The notes: a model not told the origin generated them from the letters alone. Counted from the stretch's first letter, positions 43,042 through 53,080 are shown. The stretch: 64,000 nt of DNA from VRUE01 sp963817905 (GCA_963817905.1 CAWFPS010000001.1:62001-126000), one strand, 5' to 3'. Numbers and translations are program-made.

Positions 43042-43929
43042 ATGGCCGAGAGAGCTACGTTCAGAGTGAAGACCGGTCTTGCCGAGATGCTCAAGGGCGG
43101 GGTGATCATGGATGTCGTCACGCCTGAGCAGGCGCGGGTTGCCGAGGATGCCGGTGCATGTGCGGTGATGGCTCTGGAGCGAGTTCCCGCCGACATCCGC
43201 CGCGACGGCGGTGTTGCCCGAATGTCGGACCCGGCGATGATCAAAGGGATCCAGGAAGCGGTGACGATCCCGGTGATGGCCAAGGCCCGGATCGGGCATT
43301 TCGCCGAGGCCCAGGTCCTGCAGTCGCTGGAAGTCGACTACATCGACGAGTCCGAGGTGCTGACCCCGGCCGACGAGCGCCACCACATCGACAAGCTGGC
43401 CTTCGAGGTGCCCTTCGTCTGCGGCGCCACCAACCTCGGCGAGGCATTGCGGCGGATCGGCGAGGGTGCGGCGATGATCCGCTCCAAGGGCGAGGCCGGG
43501 ACCGGCAACGTGGTCGAGGCGGTCCGCCACATGCGCGAGATCACCGGCGGGATCAAGCGGCTCGCCCAGCTCGGCCCCGAGGAGCTGGCCGGCGCCGCAA
43601 AGGAGCACCAGGCGCCGCTGGAAGTCGTCCACGAGGTGGCAGGCCGCGGTCGCCTGCCGGTGCCGCTCTTTTGCGCCGGTGGTATCGCAACCCCGGCCGA
43701 CGCGGCGCTGATGATGCAGCTCGGCGCCGAGGGCAACTTCGTCGGCTCGGGAATCTTCAAGAGCGACGACCCGGAACGCCGCGCCAAGGCGATAGTCGAG
43801 GCGACCACGCACTTCAACGACCCGGAGCGAGTGGCGGCGGCCTCGATCGGGCTCGGCGGGGCGATGCCGGGCCTCGAGATCGCCGAGCTGGCCGCGGCCG
43901 ACGCGCTGTTGCAGGACCGCGGTGCCTGA
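43042..43929 (+). CDS. pdxS: Pyridoxal 5'-phosphate synthase, synthase subunit
   Basis: (beta/alpha)8 enzyme of 295 aa that makes pyridoxal 5'-phosphate from ribose 5-phosphate, glyceraldehyde 3-phosphate and ammonia supplied by PdxT. Highly conserved segments include LKGGVIMDVVTPEQA, VMALERVPADIRRDGGVARM, PVMAKARIGHF (catalytic Lys) and IRSKGEAGTGNVVEA. The stop overlaps pdxT by 8 bases. Confidence 0.97.
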   Translation: MAERATFRVKTGLAEMLKGGVIMDVVTPEQARVAEDAGACAVMALERVPADIRRDGGVARMSDPAMIKGIQEAVTIPVMAKARIGHFAEAQVLQSLEVDYIDESEVLTPADERHHIDKLAFEVPFVCGATNLGEALRRIGEGAAMIRSKGEAGTGNVVEAVRHMREITGGIKRLAQLGPEELAGAAKEHQAPLEVVHEVAGRGRLPVPLFCAGGIATPADAALMMQLGAEGNFVGSGIFKSDDPERRAKAIVEATTHFNDPERVAAASIGLGGAMPGLEIAELAAADALLQDRGA

Positions 43930-44512
43930 GCTTCGCTTCGGGGTCCTCGCCGTCCAGGGTGGGTTTGAAGCGCACCGCCGGGTGCTCGAAGAGCTTGGTG
44001 GGGAGGTTCGCGAGGCCAGGACCCCCGAGGATCTGGTCGGTCTCGACGGCTTGGTCATCCCGGGTGGCGAGAGCACCACGATCACGAAGGGAATCGATGC
44101 TGCCGGGCTGGCCGGTCCAATCGGGGCGCTCCACGATGCCGGCGGGACCGTGTTCGGGACCTGCGCCGGGATGATCGTCTGCGACGACTCGCACCTGGGA
44201 CTGATCGACGCGACCGCGGAGCGCAACGCCTTCGGCCGCCAGCTGCAGAGCTTCGAGGCGGACCTTGCGATCGAGGGGATCGGCGAGGAGCCGCTGCGCG
44301 CGGTCTTCATCCGCGCCCCCTGGGTCGCCCGTTGCGGCCCTGGGGTCGAGGTGCTCTCCAGCTATGAGGGCCACCCGGTGGCGATCCGCGAAGGCAACGT
44401 CCTGGCCTGCGCCTTCCATCCCGAGCTGGCCGACGACCCAAGGCTGCACGCGCTGTTCATGGCGATGACGACGAGCGCGCGCGACCGCGCTCGAGAGGAG
44501 GCGGAGACGTGA
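43922..44512 (+). CDS. pdxT: Pyridoxal 5'-phosphate synthase, glutaminase subunit
   Basis: Class I glutaminase of 196 aa that feeds ammonia to PdxS. FGVLAVQGGFEAH, VIPGGESTT, the nucleophile in FGTCAGMIV and the His/Glu of CAFHPELADD are present. It overlaps both pdxS and the aminopeptidase gene (4 bases), so the three form one operon. Confidence 0.96.
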   Translation: MPELRFGVLAVQGGFEAHRRVLEELGGEVREARTPEDLVGLDGLVIPGGESTTITKGIDAAGLAGPIGALHDAGGTVFGTCAGMIVCDDSHLGLIDATAERNAFGRQLQSFEADLAIEGIGEEPLRAVFIRAPWVARCGPGVEVLSSYEGHPVAIREGNVLACAFHPELADDPRLHALFMAMTTSARDRAREEAET

Positions 44513-45612
44513 GAGACCCCAGAGTGGAGAACCTGGCGAAGATTCTGGTCGGCTACTCGACCAAGGTGACGGAGGGCGACGTCGTCGCGATCGACGGGGG
44601 GTCGGCGGGCGAGCCCCTGCTGCGGGCCGTCTACGAAGAGGTGCTCAAGGCTGGCGCCCACCCGATCCTCAACGTCGGCCTCGACGGCCTCGCCGCGATC
44701 TACTACGAGCAGGCGAGCGACGCGCAGCTGGACTGGATCTCGCCGACGATGGAGTGGACGATCGACAACGCCGACGCGCGCATCGCGGTCGGCGCCAGCA
44801 CCAACACGAGGGAGCTATCGGCGATACCCCCCGAGCGCCAGATGCGACGCGAGGCGGCCACCGGCCCGGTGCTGAACCGGATGATGGAGCGCAGCGCCGC
44901 TGGCGAGTTCCGCTGGTGCGGGACGATCTTCCCGACCAGCGCCTACGCCTCGGAGGCCGAGATGAGCCTTGCCGACTACGAGGATTTCTACTTTGCCGCC
45001 TGCCTCGCCGACGACCCCGACCCGCTCACCGCCTGGAAGCGCGCCTCGGAGGAGTGTGAGCGGCTGGCAGGGTGGATACAGGGCCACGAGGAGGTGCACG
45101 TCACCGCGCCCGGCACCGACATCAAGCTCGGCATCGCCGGCCGCACCTTCATCCCCTGCGCCGGCGAGCACAACATGCCCGACGGCGAGTTCTTCACCGG
45201 CCCGGTCGAGGACTCGGTCGAGGGCGAGGTCACCTTCCACCTGCCGTCGGTGATCGGCGGCCGGGTGGTGTCCGGGGTTCACCTGCGCTTCGAGGCCGGC
45301 AAGGTCGTCGACGCCAGCGCCGAGCGCGGCGAGGAGTTCCTGATCCAGCTGCTTGACACCGACGAGGGCGCCCGCCGCCTCGGCGAGCTCGGGATCGGCA
45401 CCAACTACGGGATCGACCGCGGCACCCTCTCCGTCCTGCTCGACGAGAAGATCGGCGGCACGGTGCATATGGCGGTCGGCAAGTCCTATCCCGAGTCGGG
45501 CGGCGTCAACGACTCCGCCGTCCACACCGACATGATCTGCGACCTGCGCCAGGGTGGCAAGATCGAGGTCGACGGGGTGGACTTCCAGGTAGACGGCAAG
45601 TTCGTCGTCTGA
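44509..45612 (+). CDS. M29-family aminopeptidase
   Basis: Metal-dependent aminopeptidase of the thermophilic M29 (AmpS/PepS) type, 367 aa. Conserved metal-site segments are seen in the C-terminal half: NMPDGEFFTGPVEDSVEG, ERGEEFLIQLLDTDEGARRLGELGIGTN and HTDMICDLRQGG. GTG start overlapping pdxT. The coupling to vitamin B6 synthesis is seen in this arrangement; a functional link is not evident. Confidence 0.9.
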   Translation: MRDPRVENLAKILVGYSTKVTEGDVVAIDGGSAGEPLLRAVYEEVLKAGAHPILNVGLDGLAAIYYEQASDAQLDWISPTMEWTIDNADARIAVGASTNTRELSAIPPERQMRREAATGPVLNRMMERSAAGEFRWCGTIFPTSAYASEAEMSLADYEDFYFAACLADDPDPLTAWKRASEECERLAGWIQGHEEVHVTAPGTDIKLGIAGRTFIPCAGEHNMPDGEFFTGPVEDSVEGEVTFHLPSVIGGRVVSGVHLRFEAGKVVDASAERGEEFLIQLLDTDEGARRLGELGIGTNYGIDRGTLSVLLDEKIGGTVHMAVGKSYPESGGVNDSAVHTDMICDLRQGGKIEVDGVDFQVDGKFVV

Positions 45613-45696
45613 GCGTTCCGACCCGCGGGTCCCGTCGCCGCAGGGGTGGTGGCACCAAATCCGTGGCAGGACCCGCCGCGCCGAGGCCTTGGCGCC

Positions 45697-46143
45697 CTAC
45701 TGGTTCGGGATCGGGGAGCCCGCGAGGAGGAAGAACCAGACCGTGAGGCTGGCCCCGGCGAGGAGGACGGAGCCCATCAGGACGGCCTCGACCACGGTGG
45801 TGGTGCCGGCCTGGGGGGAGGTGTCGCGCATGCTCTTCAGCCAGGTTGGGCGCATCGGGGCGAGGCGGTTGGTGCCGGTGAGCTGGATGTAGAGGCGGTT
45901 GAGGCGGCCGATCAGCCAGGCGATCAGCAGCACGGAGACGATGATGCCGGCGGCGACGACGAAGTAGGGGCCCTGGCTGGGGAACTGGGTGCTGGAGACC
46001 TTGGAACCGATGTAGATCCAGCCCAGCGGGATCGCCGTCCAGATCGCCAAGGCGGCGATCAGCATCGCCACGAAGATCAGGCTCGCACCCATTCCTCTTG
46101 CCGCCCCGTGAGTGTGGGACTCGGTGGTCATCTCCGCATTCAT
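45697..46143 (-). CDS. Membrane protein of unknown function
   Basis: Product of 148 aa with three hydrophobic helices (LIFVAMLIAALAIWTAIPLGWIYIG, YFVVAAGIIVSVLLIAWLIG, VEAVLMGSVLLAGASLTVWFFLLAG). The start is ATG 46143 or 46131. It diverges from yebC with as little as 12 bp between the two start codons, so the promoters must overlap the coding sequences. Confidence 0.65.
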   Translation of the reverse strand: MNAEMTTESHTHGAARGMGASLIFVAMLIAALAIWTAIPLGWIYIGSKVSSTQFPSQGPYFVVAAGIIVSVLLIAWLIGRLNRLYIQLTGTNRLAPMRPTWLKSMRDTSPQAGTTTVVEAVLMGSVLLAGASLTVWFFLLAGSPIPNQ

Positions 46144-46155
46144 AGAATGGCAGCT

Positions 46156-46905
46156 ATGTCCGGACACTCGAAGTGGTCTTCGATTAAGCACAAGAAGGGT
46201 GCCGCCGACGCCAAGCGGGGCAAGCTCTTCACCAAGCTGGCGCGGGCGATCACCGTCGCCTCGCGTGACGGGGGGCCCGACCCAGACGCCAACGCGCCGC
46301 TGGCGACCGCGATCCAGAAGGCCCGCGACGCCTCGATGCCGAAGGACAACATCCAGCGGGCGGTCGACCGGGGCAGCGGCGTCGGCACCGATGCCGCTGC
46401 GATCGAACGGATCCTCTTTGAGGGCTACGGCCCCGGCGGCGCGGCGATCCTGGTCGAGGCGCTGAGTGACAACCGCAATCGCACCAGCGCCGACGTGCGC
46501 CACGCTTTCACCAAGCACCACGGCAATCTCGGCGAGCCGGGCTCGGTCGCCTGGATCTTCGAGAAGCGCGGCGTGGTCGTGGTCGATGCCGGTCGCTACG
46601 GCGAGGACGACCTGATCGTCGCGATCGACGCCGGCGCCGAGGACGTGCGCGAGGACGGCGAGCAGCTGCGGGTGATCTGCGAGCCGAGCGATCTCAGCGC
46701 CGTGCGCGAGGCGATCGAGGCGGCCGGGGTGGAGATCCTCTCCGCCGAGGTCGCGATGGAGCCGAAGAGCACGGTGATGGTCAAGGGCACCGATGCCGAG
46801 TGGCTGCTCAAGCTCGTCGACACGCTCGAGGAGCACGACGACGTCAACGAGGTCCACGCCAACTTCGACGTGCCGGCGGAGATCATCGAGAAGTTTGCGG
46901 CCTGA
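46156..46905 (+). CDS. yebC: YebC/TACO1-family protein
   Basis: Product of 249 aa beginning MSGHSKWSSIKHKKGAADAK, the hallmark of this family. Members have been described as transcriptional regulators and, more recently, as ribosome-associated factors helping translation of proline stretches. It lies directly upstream of ruvC, a very common bacterial arrangement. An ATG at 46147 would add three residues. Confidence 0.95.
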   Translation: MSGHSKWSSIKHKKGAADAKRGKLFTKLARAITVASRDGGPDPDANAPLATAIQKARDASMPKDNIQRAVDRGSGVGTDAAAIERILFEGYGPGGAAILVEALSDNRNRTSADVRHAFTKHHGNLGEPGSVAWIFEKRGVVVVDAGRYGEDDLIVAIDAGAEDVREDGEQLRVICEPSDLSAVREAIEAAGVEILSAEVAMEPKSTVMVKGTDAEWLLKLVDTLEEHDDVNEVHANFDVPAEIIEKFAA

Positions 46906-46938
46906 AGGCATCCGGAGCTAGCCCCAGAATCACTTGCC

Positions 46939-47466
46939 ATGCAAGTTGTGATGGGGATCGACCCGGGTGCGGCTAATTTGGGCTTCGGGGTGGTGCGGAT
47001 CGAGGGCAGCCGGATGGTTGCCCTCGACGGTGGTGTGGTCGAGACGTCGGCGGAGCTGCCGATGGAGCGCCGCTTGGAGCGGATCCACGGCACGCTGGCG
47101 GAGCTGATCGATTGGCACCAGCCGGCGGCGATGGCGCTCGAGGACCTCTACTTCGGCAAGAACGTGCACTCGGCGATGGCCGTCGGGCGTGCCTCCGGGG
47201 CCGCGATGCTGGCTGCCGCCCAGCGCGGCGTGCGCTGCTTCACCTACACGCCGCAGGCGATCAAGAAGTCGGTCTGCGGCTCCGGCGCCGCCGGCAAGGA
47301 GCAGGTGCAGCGGATGGTCGGCACCCTGCTCGGCCTGCCCGATCCGCCGACGCCCGACCACGCCGCCGACGCGCTCGCGGTGGCGATCTGCCACGGCGGC
47401 GCGACCGGCCGCGAAGCGGCGACCCTGGCGGCCGAAGAAGCCGCGACCGCGAGGCTGGCCGGATGA
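46939..47466 (+). CDS. ruvC: Holliday junction endonuclease RuvC
   Basis: Resolvase of 175 aa that cuts Holliday junctions within the RuvABC complex. RNase H-fold catalytic residues appear in MGIDPGAANLGFG (Asp), ALEDLYFGKN (Glu) and PDHAADALAVAI (Asp pair). The stop overlaps ruvA (ATGA). Confidence 0.96.
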   Translation: MQVVMGIDPGAANLGFGVVRIEGSRMVALDGGVVETSAELPMERRLERIHGTLAELIDWHQPAAMALEDLYFGKNVHSAMAVGRASGAAMLAAAQRGVRCFTYTPQAIKKSVCGSGAAGKEQVQRMVGTLLGLPDPPTPDHAADALAVAICHGGATGREAATLAAEEAATARLAG

Positions 47467-48059
47467 TCGCCGCGGTGCGCGGCGAGGTGATGGTGCGCCG
47501 TCCCGACCACGTGGTCCTCGAGGCCGGCGGGGTCGGCTACCGCCTGGCGGTCTCGGCGGAGACACTGAAGGCGGTCCCGGCCAGCGGCAACGAGGTCTTC
47601 CTGCACGCCGAGCTGATCTCCCGCGAGGACTCGCTCGCCCTCTTCGGCTTCGCCTCCGAGGAGGAGCGCGACCTCTTCGGCGAGCTGATCTCGGTCAGCG
47701 GCATCGGGCCCAAGGTGGCGATGGCGGCGCTCTCCGGCGGGCCCACCCGCGAGCTGTTGCGGGCGATCGCGTCCGGCGACGCAAAGCGCTTCCAGGCTGT
47801 TCCCGGGATCGGCAAGCGCACCTCCGAGCGGATCATCGTCGAGCTGCGCGAGAAGGTCGCCGGCTCGCTCGAGGAGGAGGTGGCGGCGATGGCAGTCGAG
47901 GGCGCCGACGCCCGCGGCCTCGCCCGCGACGGCCTGGTCAACCTCGGCTACCAGCCGCAGGAAGCCGAGCAGCTGCTGGAAGGGATCGACGGCGGCGACG
48001 CCGAGCAGCTGCTCGCCTCCGCCCTGCGCAAAGCCGGATCGTCCCGGAGCAAGACATGA
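47463..48059 (+). CDS. ruvA: Holliday junction branch migration protein RuvA
   Basis: Junction-recognition subunit of 198 aa: N-terminal OB fold (MIAAVRGEVMVRRPDHVVLEAGGVGY), tandem helix-hairpin-helix motifs (ISVSGIGPKVAMAALS and VPGIGKRTSERIIVELREK) and a C-terminal domain that contacts RuvB (LVNLGYQPQEAEQLLE). Translationally coupled to ruvC. Confidence 0.96.
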   Translation: MIAAVRGEVMVRRPDHVVLEAGGVGYRLAVSAETLKAVPASGNEVFLHAELISREDSLALFGFASEEERDLFGELISVSGIGPKVAMAALSGGPTRELLRAIASGDAKRFQAVPGIGKRTSERIIVELREKVAGSLEEEVAAMAVEGADARGLARDGLVNLGYQPQEAEQLLEGIDGGDAEQLLASALRKAGSSRSKT

Positions 48060-48119
48060 TGCGCTGCGCTGTGCCTTTTAGGCGCTATGCAGGGATAAGG
48101 AACAGCGGAAGGGGTTGTT

Positions 48120-49202
48120 TTGGCTGACCGGATCCGCACGCCTGGGATCGACGGGCCGTTCCCGCCCGGCGAGGCGACGCCGCCCGAGGACGTCCGCGTC
48201 CACGACGCCCGCGCCGACGCGCCCGACGAGGACCTCGACCGCTCGCTGCGTCCCCGCACCCTGGCCGATTTCGTCAACCAGGAGCAGGTCACCGAGCAGC
48301 TGGCGATCTTCATCGAGGCGGCGCGCGGGCGCGAGGAGCCACTCGACCACGTGCTGCTGGCCGGCCCGCCCGGCCTCGGCAAGACCTCGCTGGCCCACAT
48401 CGTCGCCGAGGAGATGGGCGTGCCGCTGGTGCAGACCGCCGGGCCGGCGCTGGAGAGAAAGGCCGACGTCGCCTCCTTCCTCACCGCTTTGGAGCCGGGC
48501 AGCGTTTTCTTCGTCGATGAGATCCACCGGCTGGGGCGGGCGGTCGAGGAGACGCTCTACCCGGCGATGGAGGACGGCGAGCTGCCGGTCGTGCTCGGCC
48601 AGGGCGCCGGCGCCCGCACGGTGACGCTGCCGCTGCCGCCCTTCACCCTGATCGGCGCCACCACCCGGGCGGGCCTGCTGACGACGCCCCTGCGCGACCG
48701 CTTCGGCCTCTCCCACCGCCTCGAGCACTACCGGCCCGAGCACCTGGGCGAGATCATCGTCCGCTCGGCCGGCATCCTCGGGGTCGAGATCGACGCCGCC
48801 GGCGCGCAGACGATCGCCGAGCGCTCGCGTGGCACCCCGCGGGTCGCCAATCGCCTGCTCAAGCGGGTGCGGGATTTCGCCCAGGTCAAGGAGCGCGGCG
48901 CGATCGACGCCGAGGTCGCCGGCGCGGCGCTGGCGATGCTCGAGGTCGACGCCGGCGGCCTCGACCGCAGCGACCGCGCCCTGCTCGACGTCGTCGCCAG
49001 CAAGTTCGCCGGCGGCCCGGTGGGGCTTTCCACGCTGGCCGTCGCGATCGGCGAGGAGGCCGACACGATCGAGGACGTTCTCGAGCCCTATCTGCTCCAA
49101 CAAGGCTTGCTCAAGCGGACTCCGCGGGGCCGGGTGATCACGCCCAGGGCCTATGAGCACCTGGGCCTGCCGGTGCCCGAAAGAGCAAACAGCCTCTTCT
49201 GA
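48120..49202 (+). CDS. ruvB: Holliday junction branch migration ATPase RuvB
   Basis: AAA+ motor of 360 aa that drives branch migration with RuvA. Walker A GPPGLGKT, Walker B FFVDEIHRLGR, sensor region IGATTRAGLLTTPLRDRFG and arginine finger region are present, then the winged-helix domain (GRVITPRAYEHLGL). TTG start; about 35 residues of N-terminal extension before the conserved LRPRTLADFVNQEQV. Confidence 0.96.
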   Translation: MADRIRTPGIDGPFPPGEATPPEDVRVHDARADAPDEDLDRSLRPRTLADFVNQEQVTEQLAIFIEAARGREEPLDHVLLAGPPGLGKTSLAHIVAEEMGVPLVQTAGPALERKADVASFLTALEPGSVFFVDEIHRLGRAVEETLYPAMEDGELPVVLGQGAGARTVTLPLPPFTLIGATTRAGLLTTPLRDRFGLSHRLEHYRPEHLGEIIVRSAGILGVEIDAAGAQTIAERSRGTPRVANRLLKRVRDFAQVKERGAIDAEVAGAALAMLEVDAGGLDRSDRALLDVVASKFAGGPVGLSTLAVAIGEEADTIEDVLEPYLLQQGLLKRTPRGRVITPRAYEHLGLPVPERANSLF

Positions 49203-49218
49203 GTAACCTGCCGGTGGG

Positions 49219-49698
49219 ATGCCGTTCTTCATCTGCCCCAACTGCGGCCACAGGGAGGTCAGCGCGGAGCGAACCGCAGGCTTCAGCGCGCGCCCGAAGG
49301 GCTGCTCGAAATGCGGCTTCGGTTTCGTCTTCGAGCTGCTCGACGACTACTACCCGGCGCCCAACGCGGCCTTCTTCGTCTGTGACCAGAAGGCGCGCGT
49401 GATCGACGCCGGCCGCGGCAGCTTCGAGCTGACCGGACTCACCGACGAGGACGTGATCGGCCGTCCCGTGCAGGAAGTGCTGGGGCTGGAATGGCGCGAA
49501 GAGGCCAAGGTGCCCGGCGGCGACCGCGAAAGCAGCGCCGACCCGATCGCCACCTCGCTGGAGTGGGGAGTGCGCTCGCTCGGCAAGCGGGTCTCGGTCA
49601 ACGCCGAGGGCGACCTGCCCGCGGAGGCGGTCGCCGACGTGTTTCCGGCTTACGACGATGACGGGGGACTGCTGATCGTCCTCACCCCGGAGGGTTGA
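49219..49698 (+). CDS. Zinc-ribbon plus PAS-like domain protein
   Basis: Product of 159 aa. The N terminus has a zinc ribbon (CPNCGHREV ... GCSKCGFGF) and the remainder a PAS-like sensor fold (AAFFVCDQKARVIDAGRGSFELTGLTDEDVIGRPVQEVLGL). There is no output domain, so it may act through a partner. It lies 16 bp after ruvB and 7 bp before secDF, within the same apparent transcription unit. Confidence 0.75.
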   Translation: MPFFICPNCGHREVSAERTAGFSARPKGCSKCGFGFVFELLDDYYPAPNAAFFVCDQKARVIDAGRGSFELTGLTDEDVIGRPVQEVLGLEWREEAKVPGGDRESSADPIATSLEWGVRSLGKRVSVNAEGDLPAEAVADVFPAYDDDGGLLIVLTPEG

Positions 49699-49705
49699 AG
49701 AGGAG

Positions 49706-52644
49706 ATGGGCAAACGGCGCAAACACGTCTTCGTCCTGCTCTTCGTCCTCGGCCTGATCGCCGTCTCGGCGCTCGTCATCGCCGACAAGGAAACGAAGCT
49801 GGGCCTCGACCTCAAGGGCGGGGTGCAACTGGTCCTGCAGGGGCGCCCGACCCCGCAGCAGCCGACCGTCGACAACGGCTCGATGGAAAGGGCGATCGAC
49901 ATCATCCGCTCCGGCTGCGACCAGCTCGGCGTCTCGGAGATCGAGGTGGCGCGCGTCGGCAGCGACCAGATCCAGGTCGGCATCCCCGGCGCGACCAGCG
50001 TCGGCAAGGCGACCGAATGCGCGACCAAGCCGGCCCGCCTCTTCTTCTTCGACTGGGAACCGAACCTGATCGGCCGCGAGGCCGTGATCGGCGGCCACCC
50101 CGGCCGCGAACCGCCGAAAGGCCCGCTCGAAGAAGCGACCGAAGAATGGAAAGAAGCAGGCCGGGCGCCGACCAAGCGCGAAAACCAGCAGCTGCTCGTA
50201 CGCCGGCGCCTACCCGACCGAGTACGCCGCCGCCAAACTGGCCTCCGAACAGCCGCTCAAAGCCGACTGCCCAAAGTGCAGCGCACCGACGACCTACTAC
50301 CTGTTCGAGAAGGATGAGCCCCACAAGCTGATCGATGGGCCCGAGTTCACCAAGGGTGACCTCTACCTCACGCCCAGCGGGCGCAAGCGCCGCACCGGCA
50401 TCGGCAAGGTGCTCAAGGTCCCGCAGGGGACGATCGTCGTCTCCGAAAAGCCCAGCGACCGCAAGGGCCAGGTGCTCGAAAACGCCGAGCCGGGCTGGTT
50501 CGCGCTGAAGGACAACCCGGCGCTCTCGGGCACGGAAGTCACCCGGCCCAAGCAGGAAGTCGACGAATCCGGCGCCCCCAACGTCACCTTCGGCTTCACC
50601 GGCAGCGGCCGCACGGCCTTCCAGGAAGTGACCCGGCGGATCGCCCAGCGCGGCGCCGCCTCGGCGATCGGGCCGAGCAGCGAAGAATCGGCCGAACAGA
50701 CCTCGGGCCACTTCGCCGTCGTCCTCGACAACGAAGTCAAGACGCGGCCGATCATCAACTACGCGCAGAACCCGGACGGCATCGACGGTCGCACGGGCGC
50801 CCAGATCTCCGGTGGCTTCAACAGCATCGGCGAGGCCCAGAACCTGGCCAGCTTCCTGCAGCGCGGTGCGCTGCCGATCAACCTCAACCTGATCAGCCAG
50901 TCGCAGGTCTCGGCGACGCTCGGCTCAGAAGCCCTGCACCAGGGGATCAAGGCCGGGATCATCGGCCTGATCCTGACGATCGTCTTCCTGCTCGTCTTCT
51001 ACCGCTTCCTCGGCCTGGTCGCGGTGACCGCGCTGGGCGCCTACGGGGTGATCTTCTTCGCCCTGATCAAACTGATCCCGATCACCCTGACGCTGCCGGG
51101 GATCGCGGGGCTGGTGCTGACGATCGGGGTCACGGCCGACTCCAACATCGTCATCTTCGAGCGAATAAAGGAGGAAGTGCGCGCGGGCCGGGCGATGTCG
51201 AGCGCGATCGCCGCCGGCTACCGGCGTGGGATCGCGACGATCATCGACGCCAACGTCGTCACCCTGCTCACCGCCTTCGTCCTCTTCGTGCTGGCGACAG
51301 CGGGGGTCAAGGGCTTCGCCTTCGTGCTCGGCGTCGGCACGATCGTCTCGCTGCTCACCGCCGTCGTCTTCACCCAGGCGCTGCTCGGCTCGATGAGCCG
51401 CACCCGCCTGCTGCGCTCACCCGCTGCCCTCGGCTCGACCCGCCAGGGGGTGCGCTGGCACTTCGACTTCATGGGGGCGAGCCGCTGGTTCTTCTCCGTC
51501 TCGGGCTGCATCCTGATCGTTGGCGCACTGGCGCTGGCGACCAAGCAGCTCAACCTCGGTATCGACTTCGAGTCCGGCACCCGGGTCGAGGTGGCGCTGG
51601 TCAAGCCGACCGACGAGGAAGGCGTCCGCGAAGCCCTGGAGGGCGCCGGAATCAACGGTGGCGAGGTGCAGAAGGAGAGCAATCCGGGGCTCGGCGACAA
51701 CGCCTTCCTGATCCAGTCCAAGACGCTCGAAGCCCCGCCAGATCAACAAGATGCAAAAGGAACTCGAGCGCGAGTTCGGGATCGAAGCCGATGGCTTCGA
51801 CAGCACCAGCGTCGGGCCGACCTTCGGGGCCACGGTGGCCAACAGCGCCCGCAACGCGCTGATCTTCTCGCTGCTGATCATCTGCGCCTACATCGCCTTC
51901 CGGTTCGACCCGAAATTTGCCGTGCCGGTGCTGATCGCGATCTTCCACGACATCCTGATCACCGCGGGCGTCTACTCGCTTACCGGCCGGGAGGTGAGCA
52001 GCGGAACGGTCGCCGCCTTCCTCACCATCCTCGGTTACTCGCTCTACGACACGATCATCGTCTTCGACCGAATACGCGAGAACATGCCGCGGATGCCAAG
52101 GGCTGCCTTCTCGCAGATCGTCAACCGCTCGATGAGCGAGGTGCTGACCCGCTCGCTGGCGACCAGCTTTACCACCCTGCTCTCGGTGGTCGCGCTGCTC
52201 GTCTTCGGCGGCGCCACCCTGCAGGACTTCGCCTTCGCGATGATGGTCGGGATCATCTCCGGTACCTACTCCTCGATCTTCATCGCCTCGCCGGTGCTGA
52301 CCGCCTGGAAGGAACGCGAGCCGGGCTTCATCCGCCGCCGCGAGCGGATCGCCGCGATCGACGGCAGCGTGCCCGCCTTCGCCGACGAGGCCGACCTGGC
52401 GAGGCTCGGCGAGGACAGCGAGACCGACGCCGAGATCGAGGAGGACGTCGCCGCGCAGCGCCGGGCGCAGCCGAAGGCCGGCGCGGTGGCGACGGTCGAG
52501 CCGCCCGCCGAGGGCGACGGCGGCGACCCGGCTCGCAACGGCGAGCCTCCCGCCGCCGACCCGGCGGCGACGGCGAAGCGCGAACGCGAAGAGAAGCGCC
52601 GCGCCCGCCGCCAGCAGCGCCGCAAACACGGGAGGAAGCGCTAG
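49706..52644 (+). CDS. secDF: Fused SecDF protein-export subunit, two frameshifts as read
   Basis: SecD and SecF aid late steps of Sec-dependent protein export using the proton motive force. The sequence starts MGKRRKHVFVLLFVLG with GLDLKGGVQLVLQG (SecD), shifts frame near 50195, and continues with the SecD channel part (VTADSNIVIFERIKEE). It then runs without a stop into SecF (WHFDFMGASRWFFSVSG, GIDFESGTRVEVAL), shifts again near 51745, and ends with SecF helices (YSLYDTIIVFDRIREN) and a charged tail. Thus secD and secF appear fused. Two one-base shifts in an important gene argue for indel errors in the assembly. Confidence 0.88.
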
Positions 52645-52914
52645 ATGGCACTCCTGGTCTGGTTCACGATGGGCATCGCCCTATGGCACTTCACCATTTT
52701 CCTGCCCGACCGCTTCTGGCAGGGCATCGTCGGCGCCTTCCTCGGCTCGACCATCGGCGCCGTCGTCTTCGGCGGCATCCTCGAGATCGTCAGCGGCAAA
52801 GGCGTGGGCGACACCAATCTCTCTACGGCGCTCGAGGCCATCCCCGGCGTGGTCATCGGGCTCGCGATCGTCTGGTTCCTCGGCGTGCGCGCCGAGCAGC
52901 AAGCGGTTGAGTAA
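52645..52914 (+). CDS. Small membrane protein after secDF
   Basis: Product of 89 aa with two hydrophobic helices and a glycine-rich loop (QGIVGAFLGSTIGAVVFGGIL, AIPGVVIGLAIVWFLG). It starts directly at the secDF stop. Its stop codon is inside the left arm of the inverted repeat at 52912. Function unknown; the layout recalls small GlsB/YeaQ-like proteins. Confidence 0.65.
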   Translation: MALLVWFTMGIALWHFTIFLPDRFWQGIVGAFLGSTIGAVVFGGILEIVSGKGVGDTNLSTALEAIPGVVIGLAIVWFLGVRAEQQAVE

Positions 52915-53027
52915 GGGCCAATCTCAGCAGGTCTCCACTTAACTTTTTTGGTCGTCGGCGGGAGCCTGTCGAGGGCGCGGTTGGCAAAAAAGTACAAGAC
53001 GTTCCGACCTACTGAGATTGGCCCTTA
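52912..53027. repeat. 116-bp inverted-repeat element before recJ
   Basis: 22-nt arms (52912-52933 and 53006-53027) are complementary with one mismatch. Inside, ACTTTTTTG and CAAAAAAGT form a second pairing of 9 bp. The A/T runs would make it a terminator in either direction, but the size and nested structure also suit a small non-autonomous mobile element. The left arm supplies the stop codon of the preceding gene. Confidence 0.75.
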
Positions 53028-53080
53028 TTGCGGCGTTTGAGAGCAGCGGTTCCGTCGGGACCGGGGCCTAGTTTGGGAGC

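Noticed and set aside
50190..51760. Programmed frameshifting in secDF
   Set aside because: The shift points have no slippery heptamer or clear downstream pseudoknot, and two shifts in one gene point to indel errors or decay.
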